Positions 30,961 through 44,360 of a DNA stretch of 64,000 nt are shown in pieces. The translations under genes and the position numbers were made by a program. Under the pieces are notes generated by a model. It did no database searches and was not told the DNA's origin. It was given only the letters and a program-made list of their open reading frames with translations. Origin of the DNA: Baylisascaris procyonis (taxonomy: Eukaryota; Nematoda; Chromadorea; Rhabditida; Ascarididae); the NCBI GenBank assembly GCA_037389465.1, contig JAZARR010000110.1, positions 62,001-126,000 on the forward strand, in the 5' to 3' direction. Each line of letters begins with the position of its first letter. Position 1 is the stretch's first letter.

Positions 30961-33900
30961 CCTACAACGAGAAACAAAGTTTATTTGCTTCATGATTCTA
31001 GAAAAAATCGTCGCGATGAGGAAAATCAAAAATTCTGTCGTGATGCAACTCAATATGCTTATTTTTTGAAATAAGGAGCCGCTCTTATCACGTAGGAACG
31101 ATTGCATGTTCAATAGCACTTCTTACTAATGGCTTATCTCCGGAACTCAAAAATTGACCTCTTATGTCTCGTAATCTGTAGAAGATAGAGAATAAGGCCC
31201 TGAATGTTCACACAGTACTGCAGGTGTGCGTAACTTGTATTCGTAACCTTGTAATATTACTCTCCATGCAGCGTTTAACTTACTGTCGAAATTTAGAACG
31301 CAAACCTTTTTGTTTCGCGTTTAGTAGAGATATTAAGCTCCTCTTTGTAGGAGGCTATGGTCATTTCCGGCAAACTCCATACAGTTTCGAAAGGCTTGAC
31401 CTGGCTTGGCACCTTTTGGAAACTGATTTTAAGTTCTAATATAACAGAGCATAGAAGTTAAATATTCTAGGGAAAGTAATAAATAATGCTCATTACACAG
31501 TTTGAGAAAATTCTAAAATATTTCAACGTCCAGGGAGTCTGTTAAACAGGAAGAGGTAAATGCAATGGTAACGAAAAAATTGCACAAAACTATCGAGAAC
31601 AATGTCATCATTAACAGATTCCATACCAATCTAGTCTAGAAATGTTGGGCATAAATAGGCTTCTTGAGTCAGACGCTGAGAATCGAGCAACAACAATAAC
31701 AACAACTTCAGACTTAAGAATAGTACAGGTGTCAGTCAAAAGGAAGTTCAGACACTTTGCGACAGCATTACCGAACCGATCATTGAATGATAAGATTTTC
31801 CTTAGAATCGTTCCAAAAAAACATTTAATCGCTGATATCGTTGATCTATTTCCACTTATTACATGCATAAAAATATTTTATACGTACTTTGGAAATGAAA
31901 AAATAAAAGGTTGCTTAAAGAATCTGTTGTATAATATTTATGTAATTTATATGACACGTCTAATATGTTCTTTCTTGGAAAGATGGCATTTTTAGGCTTC
32001 TTTCTGCCCTTTTTTTGTTATATTTGAACATCGGTTTCTCGTGGCGGACTCACATCCTGCCACCTAGTTTGGCGCGCCTTTCCGGCAGCACTTCCTTGCT
32101 ATCCCTTGTCCAAAATTTCGGATCACAAAATTGTTTTTTTTTTCACCTGAGGTGATTTATATGACCTTCACAAATGTATCGATGACCGATACAGGAATAG
32201 TTGAAAGATTAAGAAAGGCAAAAAGCAACTTCCAACAGTTTTGATTTGATAGCGAAAGAAAGTTAGATTAAGTGGGAGTGCTAACACTTTTGCGAAGAAA
32301 ATATGAAGCCGGCATGTTAATTTGAATTTAAATAACTCAAATATTCGGGGATTATATTTGCACACAGAAAATGGCATAAGAAACCTCAATTCTTAAGGAA
32401 ACGGAAGAAAATTTTATGGAGAGAGGACATGAGAGGACTTAAAGAGGAGGAGGGATCACTTTTACATTTATTGCTTTCTGTGATGATAATGGGATGATTT
32501 GACCTATTTGAGCTGTCTGCAATAGTGGGCAATTTATTTAGACCCGAAGTTCACGGAACTACAAGTTAGCAATTATTGAAATAATTTCTGTATCTTCACG
32601 CTCTTCCGCTCCGCTCCTCCTTGTGAAATCTATAAATTCAATGTGTGCAAAAAGATTTCACGCTTGATTATGGGTCAAATGAACGAATAGTAGTGGTGAA
32701 GGACACATGTTGTTCGGTGTCGCCTATCTGTTTGTTTTCTTTAATAAATGCGGCATTCACGGAATTGGTGTGAGATCGCAATCTCATCAAAGTTTCGTTG
32801 TGCTAGTTCTAAAGCTCAGTTTCCTGCTTTAGTGGAAGTCATGTTTATAGTTGGATCCAGAGTATTGCTATTCACAGGAATATGCGGCATTCTTTTGAAT
32901 AAACCAATTAAAAGTGCTCTTCGTAGATGTGATCCGAGATGAATATCATTTTCGTGCTTCAATCCGGCCGTACCAGTTTTATTTTGTTAACTTTCTATTT
33001 TTACTATTATGTATTGTGCTGTTTTTATATTTCGATCACGGTGAGACTATCGACGATAAGGGCAAGGAAGCGGAAGGGGGAAGGAGGGAAGAGATAGCCT
33101 TAATAAAATAATTAACAAGCATACGTACTGACATGTAATAAAATTCAACGATGGATATTGACATTTGGTTCATGAGCTCAATTCAGCAGATATGCTCTAT
33201 TTTATTCCAACTAAGTACCACCTTGATTTATGAGATAGGTGATAAACGCTGACAACTATGAACAACCTCGCCAGTCTTCACCTGCCTAAGTTGGGGAAGG
33301 AGGGAAAAGAATAAATAGCCCATATTTGCAGGTAAGCAAGCAAAAAAATGAGAGAAACGGTACTCTTTCTTTAGACAAGTGATAATTGGGGCGATAGTCT
33401 TTTTTCATATAAATGCGTTCATAGCACTTGTTCAGGTAGCGCGCTGGTCGCAATTAAACTCACACAACCTGCAGGCTATCGAGGTATGAGGCTGCGCATT
33501 CCTCACCTTGAATGAGAACGCTACTTCTCTTAGTAAAATTCATATGAACTGCGACACTGCTGTTTGCAAGATTGGTGGAAGTTAGGAGAGCTTTTTTTAG
33601 GACACCTTGAGAAAGCTTTTCATGTAAAATGCGCTCGTCTTAAGTTGCTAAAGGATAAAGGATCCCTATTCTCCATCTTCCTTAAATCTGCGACAATTTT
33701 TTTTCAAGACTACTCAATTCTAACTCAATTTATTCTTTTCGTTTCGTTAAAAGTTTTCACTGCGCTTCATTCTTCTTTTCTTAGAAAATTTTCAACCATT
33801 TTATCGGATCGAATTTTGCATCTTTAGAAGTTAAAAATTTCAACAATTTTTGTAGAAAATCTCTTCAAAACTAAAAAATGCCTTGGGCAGAGCAAAAGTT

Positions 33901-34941
33901 TTTCCCAAAAGGAAGGTACTTGAAGGCTCGAAAATATTTTTGGGTATGGATGTAAAATTTTTGTGAAAATTTCTCCTGTCATTGGTAAATAGGATGTCAC
34001 TTGCACTGAAATATTCAAATAGGCTTTCTTTTTTCTTTTCCGAATATCGATTAATGACTTATGACGGAAAAGATTTGAGAAGATTTAAAGAGCGGGCAAA
34101 AATCGAAGGCACATCGCTCTCCAGAGCCAAAACCAAACAGCTCGTTACCTTTATTAAGGAGGAGGCTTTCTCGCGACTAGTAAAGGTTAGCGCTGCCCAT
34201 ATGCCCTTTTGGGGACCTATATTGGGCTTTTTATTGTCGATAATTGAAAGGCAATCAATGGGTCTTGTGATTGAAGGTAGCAACTGGCTGTCATCACGAC
34301 CGTCGATTGCTCGTTTTGCAGATATTCTTGAGTTCGGATTAGTGACCTTGCATTGCTTTGCCATCTGAGTCCATTTATGCATAGGTTCCTTTGTGCTCAT
34401 TCATACCTGCTATATTCTCTCCGATTCCTTAGCATTTCGTTGACCGATTCTATTAGTCCTTACCTATAATTTACCATATAATATCGAATATCTCACCTAT
34501 TCCTACTTCCATTCTTGTAACTTTTTCGTGATAACATTCAAGGAATCGAAAAAAACCATAAGAGGAAAGTTGATGAAGCAAACTTTTCTTATTATTTGGC
34601 ATAAGGAGCAACCGGGTGTCATAATGCATAAAAGCAGTGATAAACGCCTAGTAATGTGTTTCGATGCGAAATTCGGCACTTTTGCACATCTATAACAGCG
34701 CTGTCACACTCAGCTGATAGTTGAACGATTTGCGATGTTTTAAGGCATTTTACGGAATTTTTTTTTTTCAATTTAAAGGCGTTTTTATGCATTTTATTGC
34801 CTTCTCAAAATTTTATGGCGTTTTTAAAATGTGATTAACTCTCGTAGACAGGATGTCGCTTGTGGTCTAGTTTATGCGCATCAAGTTTCAGCGCCATAAC
34901 TTTTTTTAGCTGACGAGCTGGAACTACCGAAAAGACAAACA

Positions 34942-34944
<3 letters not shown>

Positions 34945-34977
<33 letters not shown>
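34945..34977 (+). repeat. (AG)n microsatellite
   Basis: About 33 bp of uninterrupted AG dinucleotides. Confidence 0.97.
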
Positions 34978-34979
<2 letters not shown>

Positions 34980-37841
34980 TATGCCTACAAACAGGTGTCG
35001 CTATGATGCGCTTTGGGAAATTTTTGTGAAAGTGCCTTCAAGACAAACTTGTTTTTGATGAATCCAAAACGTGTTGATTTGTAGAACTGCTTGGGCATAG
35101 GGAATTTGTTCGTTATCTATTGCATCATTTGCTGCCCTTATTTTATTGTATCATTATTAACTCCTACCACCTTCCGCTCTTATCATTAGTTGTCTTTAAA
35201 ACACTCGAACCTTTGTAATCTCTTCATTTATCGGATGTTATCATATGGTACATTTGCTAGATGTGTTGTAGAATTCCATTTCATTCTTCATTATACCAAT
35301 TAATATAATTCCCGTTTAGCATTAAAAAATACGAAGAGAGATGCCTAACATTGAGGTGATAAACGCATCGCTGTCACATGTTTTCAAGGTGTGAATTCAT
35401 TGATCACCGTCAACTCACCACGTTGAAAATTTCTTTAGAGTTTTTTTTTTTTGCATTTTTGTGAATTGAACGTAATTTCGAGTAATCAATTTACAAAAGA
35501 ATCGTTTGAAAAATTGCGATTTGAAAATTTCATTTTTCCATCACACAAAACAATTAATAGAAAAGCTCTTTACAAATTGAGATACACAACAGATTGTATC
35601 TTATTTTAGTTTCTCGTTTAGCAATGCAGTTGTATCATTCTCGCAGTCGTTTGCATCGCAATTTTTTGCAAGCATACAATTGATGTCGCATTAGTGCATG
35701 TATTGTGTTGTTCTTTATTACAAACCACTTAATTATTGATTGATGCTAAGCACTCGTTATAAGATGAATAAAAAAGCGTCAGAGGGGGTTTTTTCATTGC
35801 TTTTATCGCTTTATTGCCTCTATACGTCCTTTTACTGCTTTCATCAATTCATTCTAAATGGAGAAAATATCTCTGTTCTCTTATAAAGGAACTTCGTATA
35901 TGAGAGGTTTAAAAGATAAAATTTTCTTAATTAATCAAACGAATTACTATTTTGTAAGAAATCATCTTATAATATGTAACATCTTCCAATCTTCAACAAA
36001 ACTTTTTCATTGATGTGCATTATTGTAGCTTTTTTCATGTTGTTACGTGCTCACCATCATAGCATCTCAAAAACTGTTTTCTATTCTTAATCCGCATTTA
36101 AAGCCACGTTTGAGTTGATTTCTATTAAGCTAGTAGGTTTCTTAAATGAGGACAATTTTCTTTTGGTTAATTCCCACTTCGAGATTGTTTTCCATGAAGA
36201 TGCTTATGCGCAGCAAATCTATACTTACCATCTCATTTGACACGTAACCTTTCATAATTTATAAGCACACCTGAAGTTTTGTGAAGGTGGTGACCTGGTC
36301 ATTGGTCACTGGTCATTGGCAACTAATAGTGATGAGGAAGCAGAACAAAAGTTGCAGATGTGGCATCGTCTTTGCGAATAATTATTGGCATAATATTAAT
36401 TTTCGGATTTCACTTGCAAGTTTTCGTTGTAATTTTTCTGCTTAGTAGATAGCCCTCAGAATACTGGTCACTATGCGGAATGCGGAAAGCGGTGCCGTAG
36501 GCCATTGCAAATCTCCAGCTAACCTAAAACGTTTCATTTTATACATATAAGGGAAATGATTTGTGTGCATATTTCTGAATGTGATATGTTTATTTAGTGG
36601 TTTTTTTCCTGAATGCGTATTCGCAGATGTGCAAATGTGGCCTTGTCACGTTCACATTTATGGACGAATGCATCATTCAAAAAGCTTTAAAAAGCAACAT
36701 TATGGGATGGATAGACAAAGAGGTAGATGAATCCAACCCTATCCCTAGTCTTTTTATAAACCACAGAAACTTTTACGCCTTTGCAGTTTTTCTAGAAGCC
36801 ACCAACTAAATATTTTTACCGAACGATGATGAAGTTTTTGCAACTGCTAAATTTCTCTTTGTTTTGAATATCATTTTTTTTTTTGCTAAATATCTTTGCT
36901 AAATATCATTTTACTCTTCAAGCTATTCTATCGTTCTGTTGTTCAAGTTAATGTTTTTCCATATGTGGCCATCTTTTATTTTTTTCGTGATTTATTTAAT
37001 AAAGGAATGCCTACCTCACCTTTTTCAACGTTCTCGGATTAGCATCGGTGATCTTTTCATAAGAGTTATTAGCTAAAATTTTGGCTAAAACTGAACTTTT
37101 GAGAGTTGCTTTCGTTAAAATTCACCTTCAAGATGCCTCACTATATGTTTCTATTCTCCTCTCAATTTTTCTTTCTTACATTGATCAATCCTTTTCATTT
37201 TCATGCCCTATATTTATTGTAAGATTCTTAATTCCTTTAAAATTCCTTCAGTTCATATTTTTATTTCCTTTAAGTCCTTCAGTTAAGACGTATTCAACTT
37301 CTTTAAGTGCTGGGTCAATAGAAATCAAAAAGTTCCTTCATTTCAAGTCTTTTATTTGTCAAATTTTTCAGTCCTTTCAAGATTTTAACTTTTAATGTTA
37401 AGAGCCATTTTCAGATCAGTTCAATGAGACGATTTCCATTTTACGTTTACCGTCTTATTTTGGAAGATACTCAATTATCAATCTAATCGTTCATCTTTCC
37501 ACTAAAAATTTCAGAATCTCCAGCAGGCCATTTTAATCTGTAATATTTTTTGTTACTTCACTAGATTATTGCAGATTAAAAGCCGTAAATGAAAGGAGGG
37601 GGGAGGGGGCTGAATGGTTGCCTTTTTCATCACATATGAAATGCGCGTTATGAGTTTCTTTTTGCAACTTCGCTTTATACATTACTTCAACATCAGCTAG
37701 GAAATGCTTGCTGACACATGATCCACACATCACTCATCCTTGAACTGATTTGTACCCAATGTAGAAAAACATGTCGAAATTGATGCACAAGTCGATAAAA
37801 TTCATGTAACGAGTGTTCAAGAGGTGATCGTCATTGTGTTT

Positions 37842-37920
37842 GAAGCATCCAGCATCTGATTGTTGTTTCGCTCTTTCTCTCTGTCTGCCTGTCTGTATGT
37901 CTGTTTGCCTCTCTCTGTCT
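37842..37920 (+). repeat. Pyrimidine-rich dispersed repeat, copy 1
   Basis: It begins GCATCCAGCATCTGATTGTT and runs into TCTCTGTCTG-rich DNA. It resembles 38313-38395 in the same orientation, about 470 bp away. Confidence 0.55.
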
Positions 37921-38312
37921 TTCAAAGCAGCAGTTTCCTTTTTCGTGAGATCCTGCCTCATAGATGTTACAATAAAATTTACTCAAACGGATTCAGAATC
38001 ATCTTCAAGTCGTCAATAAATATAAAAATCCGAAGCCTTCCTCCATTGCCCTCTTAGGTGGAATTGGCACATCTATTTCAGAATTGATCGTTTATCTTAG
38101 GCAAATATCTATCGTCACTAGTCAACGACGACCTAAAAACAGTGACGGGAATGGTAAATGTTTTGATCGTATCAACTAAAAAGAGGCAAGCACAAATAAG
38201 TGCATCTATACTTCATTGATTTTCCTAATATTCTTCACGATAAAACTTGCGCAGTTACAAGTTGTTGACGATCGGGCTACAGGTATAATTTCACCAATAA
38301 CGGTAACGAGTT

Positions 38313-38395
38313 TAAGGTATCCAGCCTCTGATCGTTGTCTTTCACTCTTTGTCTATTTGCCTATCTCTTTCCACTCTCTCTCCCCCTCTCTCTGA
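38313..38395 (+). repeat. Pyrimidine-rich dispersed repeat, copy 2
   Basis: It begins GTATCCAGCCTCTGATCGTT and then runs into a (TC)-rich stretch, matching copy 1 with scattered substitutions. It may be two insertions of one family or an old local duplication. Confidence 0.55.
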
Positions 38396-39316
38396 CTCAG
38401 AGAAAGCACTTTGGTCTTTTTCGCAGGACGAGCATTTCACATGAAATATTACCGAATATGAACAGTAAGACTCATATGAAAATATGTTTAAACCGTTTTG
38501 TCGATTTGCGCAATCGATTGCATAAAACTAATTATGGTGGAAAGCTTGACACAGAAGGCTGGCACAATGTGCACTTTTTATATCGCTACTTAACGCACCT
38601 GCCGACCATACAGATATCCAAAACAATAAGTGCTAAATAAACTGAAATCCCAGGTCATATTTACTTTCCTAATTCAGCCATTCCAGCGAGCTAGTTTCGC
38701 ACTTCTTGCTGATGCAATGAAGCATTAGCAATTAGGCATCTATATTTCTACGAACCAGCTCTCTTGCAAACCTAGAAAAAAATTGGTTTCGTGAATGTTT
38801 TGCCAGTGGCCACTGTCGGTAAAATGTGCATGAATTTTTACATATATTTAAGTTGGTTTCTAACTCCTTTTGAAGTTCTTGGCTCTAATTCATAGTTTCA
38901 TATATGTGGTCAATCTGTACTTTTGAATATGAGGTCACCTTCTATATCTCTAACTTCAGTGATTCACGAAATGAAACTAATAGGTAGACAGCGCAAATGT
39001 CGCACATAAATATACAGATACGATATCTCCAATGATGGGTTTCTCAAGAATTTAAAAGAAATGCATATTAGATGGATGAATTCGAATAGAATAGAGGGAG
39101 TTGGAAAGGAGATAGGGAGGGAGGGGAATTAATTTTTGTAGATATTCGCCGAAAATGCGTCGATAATATTTCCGAGAGACGACAGAACCGATTAGCATTT
39201 GGGGTATATTCGAATAGGAAAAGAGATTGTTGTCATGGGCATTGCTATGGGCTGCTATGAACGCAAAGCAACGAGCGATTCCTTCATTGATGGCGCTTTC
39301 AGTGTCCATCTCCTTC

Positions 39317-39349
39317 AGTGCGTTCGCCGTTCTAACAAGCGAACGCACT
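39317..39349. other. Perfect 11-bp inverted repeat (hairpin)
   Basis: AGTGCGTTCGC (39317-39327) pairs exactly with GCGAACGCACT (39339-39349) around an 11-nt loop. The stem is GC-rich in an AT-rich setting. Confidence 0.85.
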
Positions 39350-39456
39350 TGTTCGATGCCGTCGTTTCGAATTTCCGCTCACCTTGATTGACTCTTTATG
39401 TTATTCGTACCTCAACGAATATCCTCTTTGTTTCATTAGTACGGCGTTTAGTACGT

Positions 39457-39570
39457 AGACAATTATATTTGCTGTTTGCGCGCAGACATTTGTGTTTTCT
39501 CTTTTATGAGCAGACGATTGCGTGTGCTATTTATGCACAGATGACTGCGTTTGGTAGTTGTGCGCAGACA
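39457..39570 (+). repeat. Degenerate 27-bp minisatellite
   Basis: Four units of 27, 28, 27 and 27 bp, each starting AGAC or AGAT (39457, 39484, 39512, 39539) and usually ending GCRC, are followed by a partial fifth unit at 39566. The units have diverged strongly in the middle. The phase is nearly a multiple of three, and a + strand frame stays open through it (39388-39717). Confidence 0.7.
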
Positions 39571-42309
39571 TGTTTTTATATAAGCGATATTTTGAAGCTC
39601 TTAATTACGAAGGTGCTTAGCGTTCATGATACAGTTCACCAGAAAGCAAATAATGTTTGCTCATTTATGTTTAGTTGCATCATTATTGCTAATCGCTTTT
39701 TGAAAAGGAGAAGTTGAAAAGAAAAAAGAGAAGAAAAACCAGAAAGCACTATACTCAAGTCAGTAAACAACACAATGAAGAGAAAAACATAAGACACGTG
39801 CCATACATTAATGATCTGTGAAAAGAGAGAAAGGAAATAAACGGCGCACAAGGAGAGCGCAACGCAGCCACGTGGCAGTGTCGAAAAAAGTTTTTTTTCA
39901 ACAAAAAATATGCAACATCCTTGATCTTTCAGGATGAAATTTTTATTGTCATAAGACCCACTGAACTGCTGACGTTGATAAATTTGAAAATTGCATATTA
40001 GCAAAGGCGAAGGAAGAGTGTTGTGAGCGTGTCAATTTAAGACTATTGAAAGGATTTGCCAATTTCACCCCTGCCTAGACGAAGTATCTCATCTACTTTT
40101 AATTCGGCATTCTGCTGTTGACATCACACTCCTTCAAAGTGGCAGTTTTTTGTGCTAGAGAGAGCTTAACATTTTTTGATAGTTGACTTATAAATTGGAC
40201 CACCTCATAAAATCACTGGTCTCAGCGACTTGAAAAAGGGAGGGGAGGAAAGAGTAATGGGGTTCCTCTGCTTCCGAAGTTTTTCTGTCAGTCTACACGG
40301 TAAACTAATCAAAATAAGCTTCACCTGCAAGAGAAAGCAGATTGCCTTTAACGAGTAAGACTTTCTGTTTATGCCATGTGCGAAGCGCACATATGGTTAC
40401 CTCACGCTTCCTCTGCGCATAATCTATTCTATGTTCCCTTTCCCTGAGTCATAAACATATAATACGTGTTTTATGTTTGCAGTTGTTACTGCTGTATGAT
40501 TTATGCACATCTTTTTCAACTTATCCGTGTGAGCGCAGAAAAGAGAAAAAACAAGAACTTTTTTGTAAGAACTGAATCTTTTTCGATGCATTGTGCTATA
40601 TTGCTGAGAGGAAGTTGTTCTGACAGAAAACCCAATTATGAGCGGAAATGACTGAGTGATAATGTTCAACTATGAAAGCAACACAAGTGTAGGAAACTTT
40701 CTATAAACTTTGTGAAAGCAGTTTCGCTCTCAGAAGTAGCACCTGTCCTTCGAGCAGTCAAAAACAATTAACTGAAAATCCTTTCGCAAAACATTTATAA
40801 TTTGCAATAGATCGTTTATTATATGCCTTCGCCAATTTGCTTGCGTATTATGGCTACGTCATGTCTATGTGTATGTATTTGTGTATCTGTGCTTATGCAT
40901 GTGTCTTTCTGTTTGGCGATAATTTCGAAGGTGTATGAGCGGAGAATGTAATCTTAGCTGCTTGCAATTTCAATTTTAATTTTTTTTTTTGATAAATGCC
41001 AGGTTAGTTGCGCCCGTAAATTCACCCATTAGATGTCTCGTCAATAGTAGCCTCGTAGAATCTGAATCCTTGTGATTTGGATCTGTTTCTTCGTCGTTTC
41101 GTTCTCTGTTGACTAAATCCATCAACGGTCCTTGGATTGCGCAAATAATGTTACCGCCACCTATTCATCGGTGAAAGTCTCTCAGGAGTAAGCGATTACC
41201 AAGCTATCTTTTTTTTGTCGGTTGGCAGCTAAGAATCAGTTCCTATGGCTTGGTTTGGGGAAAATCTCCTGTGCGGGAGGCTTTCACAAAATGTTCTAAG
41301 GGTTATCTTCCACAGTGCATGAAATTTGTTAAAAACAGAGAAAGGCGGGTGTTGTTTGTAAGAAATACAAAAGTGTTGTGTAAGTATGTAAACAACTAAT
41401 AAAAGTCATTGTGGAGTATGTATCCTATAGAAGGAAGACCGAGATGATCCAGTTATGATGGACAGCGAAATGTGACATCCCCGCAGACTTCTTTTTAATG
41501 GTTTTCGAAAGGGATGATGGTATTTAGAATTTTCTCTTCGATACAACAGAAACTTAGATTTTATGGAAATGAGTAGTGCTACTATTGTAAGGGCTACTAG
41601 TAAACTTTGGCTTATTCTAGACGCCATTCTATCGATATTCGTAAATCGGATGGCATCCAGGTCAACAATATTGCTTCCTCCCATCGCTATGGAAATGTGC
41701 ATTCCACTCACCGTAAGGCAAAAAAGCTTTCCGACTGTTTCTATGAAAAATTATCATTTGAACATTCTGTCTCCACATAACATTGTGAGGGTCAGCTTCA
41801 TACTATGGCAATTCGTTCACTAGTTGGTTGCAGTTCAAGTGCAGACGCTACCGTTTCGCGTTTCCTATCAATCGTCCTTCCTTTACAATCTTTTAGGTTG
41901 GAATTTTTCTCTTTTATTCATTCCTCATCCTTGTTTGTTATTAGCATTGATGTTCAGCGGTCTTATTGTTATGTCCTAGCGTTCTGCTCGTAACTACGGT
42001 AATGATATACTACAATTCCAGCTCTATTCAGTCGTTTTAAGTCTCTTTTTATTGAGCTTTGATATTTGTATATTCGGCTATATGTTATATTGTCATCGGA
42101 AAGTACATTGAGCTTGAATTATTCGACTTTGAAGTGTGGAACGATCGCAGTGCTAAAGAGCGTATTCCTAGCCTGGTCAGAAACTTGGACCAAGCTATTC
42201 GAGAGATTGGTGAAGCCTATCTTAAGAAAGAGCGCACAAGTGGTTGAGTCCTCACAAAGTGGGGGGCCAGTTTAGTCATCAGTCAAATTTCTCGATTATT
42301 CACTGCTGG

Positions 42310-42390
42310 GCGTCTCGAGCAGTTTCGAGCGCGGTAAAGAGGTTTCTGCGGAAAGCCGGAACCATCCGTAATGAAGGAAACAGAATTAGT
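42310..42390 (+). pseudogene. Possible fragment of a Tc1/mariner-type transposase DNA-binding domain
   Basis: The + frame of 42244-42459 contains SRAVSSAVKRFLRKAGTI, which resembles the second helix-turn-helix region of Tc1-like transposases (S.S.VS..VKRF.ETG). The flanking frame does not continue into a recognisable transposase. Similarity is by eye only and could be chance. Confidence 0.22.
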
Positions 42391-44166
42391 GACAGCATTT
42401 TGAAATGGCTCGCAGCAGACGTTTCCAAGTCCACATGTTGGGCAATGTCTTATCGATAAACTCCAAAAAACCTAGTCGTCGACACGTCACATGAGCGATT
42501 GTCCGTTATCTCGTTTTCATTATGATCGGTATATGGTGTTTTGTGTCGTATCCGGTATTCTCATAATTTACACAAATATCGCAATCTATACGCTATCTTC
42601 ACAGCGCATCTTATATTCTCATTATTTCAGACAACTTACTACAAATCCTCACCGTTCCCTTTTATTTGCTTCTTTGATATTGTTGATGTTGACAGACCTA
42701 TCTTGCTTGTAATTTTTATTCTGCATGCATCGTAACTCTTAACCTCATATCTTCTAATAAATCGGCAATCTTTGTATTTTCTTTTCTGTCTGTTTTCTTT
42801 TTGTTTCATTCACTACAATCTGCTACCTGCAACATTTTGAATAGGTTCCTCCACACCTGAAATGTTTTATCTAAAGATATCGTAGAGCAGACAGTGTCGA
42901 AAATTTCTCGGGATGCGCAAATTGTTTCGATCTTCAATCTGTTGCTCATCTTATGTTTTAAATTTTCCCGTTGCTAATGTTTTTGCAGTTGCCACTTCAT
43001 GCTACATTTCTATGCTTTCCGCCTTGAATTTCTCTATGTAATCTGTGTGCTAGCGATTGGTCACACATATTTGGTTTTTAGCCTCCTTTATTGCGCCTCT
43101 ATGGCTGTTTTATGCTTTTCATATTGGCTTATATATGTGATTTCCCTTTATGGGATATTAAACAAACAAGCATAGTTAAGAAATCTTGGGGGGGGGGGGG
43201 ATTGAGGAAGAATAGTGCAGTATACGCAGCTGTGAAGGAATGAATTGTAAAATTACAACAAAAAAAATCTAATTAAGGTAAAGAAAGTGGAGAAGCGCGC
43301 AAGGGGAGCTGGCTCCATCGCTAGCAGGTTTCATAATTTACGATGTCTTCAATACGATCTTTGTTCTAGCCAAAACGTAGAGAAACTGTCACAACAAAAG
43401 AGTAGAATATGCGAAATGATGTCTTCAATCGAGCAGCCTATGCAAAATTCGATTCGTTCTTCTCTAGTCGATCGGATGTTATTCGAAAAACGTAAAGTTC
43501 TAAAATGTGGCCTTTTTTCCACTTTAAATGTTTAATTTTCTCTCTTTGCTTATCTGTTAGTGTCACTTGCGGCGTTGGAGGTCATTGTATGGTTCACATT
43601 GTACTGACCAAATTTTAGTCCACTCTCGGTGGTTAACAAATTGAAATAAGTGGACAGATGTGTACCACTAAAATAACGAAACGGTTGAAAGCCATGCTTA
43701 TTCGTTCGCCTCGTCGATGCGATAGGGGATCGCTGAAACTGTGGAATTTGATGTGTAGTGTACATTATAGGTGTCCTCTTACAAAAAGTTCTTTTTTAAC
43801 TTTGGTTTGTGAGCTTCGAGAAAATTTGTGACCTTTAAAGGTGTGAAAAAATTTTTCTGAATTTTATGTCCGATGGATTTCCATTTTACGCCAATCAAGA
43901 CATTTTTTTGCGGGAAAGTGTCAAGTCATTTCACATTCTGTAATAAAAGACGATTTTCTTTTGTAGTAGATTTGCATGAGGGTTTGAATCAGTTAAAATA
44001 TGAGAGCACTATTCTACATCCTTTTTATTACTGTGAATGGAGTCGTTTTAAATATTTGCACAGCTGTATAATCCAACTAACTGAAAGGTGAACGCATATA
44101 GTTGCGATTTCGAACATACTTTTCTCCAGTTGTTTATATCTCATTTGTATAAAACTCTTTCATGCT

Positions 44167-44183
44167 TACTTTCAAATATGAGC
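44167..44183 (+). repeat. 17-bp direct repeat flanking the Penelope-like element, left copy
   Basis: TACTTTCAAATATGAGC here matches 45694-45710 with one mismatch (16 of 17). The right copy overlaps the last bases of the right terminal repeat. The left copy is 37 bp outside the left one. It may be a target duplication. Confidence 0.5.
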
Positions 44184-44220
44184 AGTAACATTGTTGTTTC
44201 GCAGACGCATGATCGATAGA

Positions 44221-44339
44221 TATATAAGTATAATAATTTTTTGGTTATGACCATGTAATGCGTCGAGTACAGATCGAATAATTTATGCTGACGTTTCGAC
44301 TCTTTGAGACATAATCATAGCACACCAAGCTGAAATTCA
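44221..44339 (+). repeat. Left terminal inverted repeat of the Penelope-like element
   Basis: It begins TATATAAGTATAATAATTTT. It equals the reverse complement of 45579-45696 except for one substitution and one single-base indel. Confidence 0.95.
44287..44321 (-). ncRNA. Decayed hammerhead-ribozyme-like motif, left repeat
   Basis: It has the same 35 nt as 45596-45630 on the opposite strand, with the same two core changes. The changes therefore predate, or were copied into, both terminal repeats. Confidence 0.5.
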
Positions 44340-44360
44340 TTATATAAAATACACTTTTTA

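Larger units (their letters stand above)
30961..44220. other. Intergenic DNA, middle part of the gene desert
   Basis: In 13 kb I recognise no cellular gene. Contents noted are a (GA)n tract, two diverged copies of a pyrimidine-rich repeat, a 27-bp minisatellite with a nearby hairpin, a possible fragment of a DNA transposon near 42.3 kb and a G12 run at about 43189-43200. The longest frame, 33982-34368 (+, 128 codons), has no recognisable motif. Confidence 0.65.

Noticed and set aside
33982..34368. 128-codon + strand ORF in the gene desert
   Set aside because: No recognisable motif, no clear splice context, and a similar open frame on the opposite strand; not enough to call a gene.
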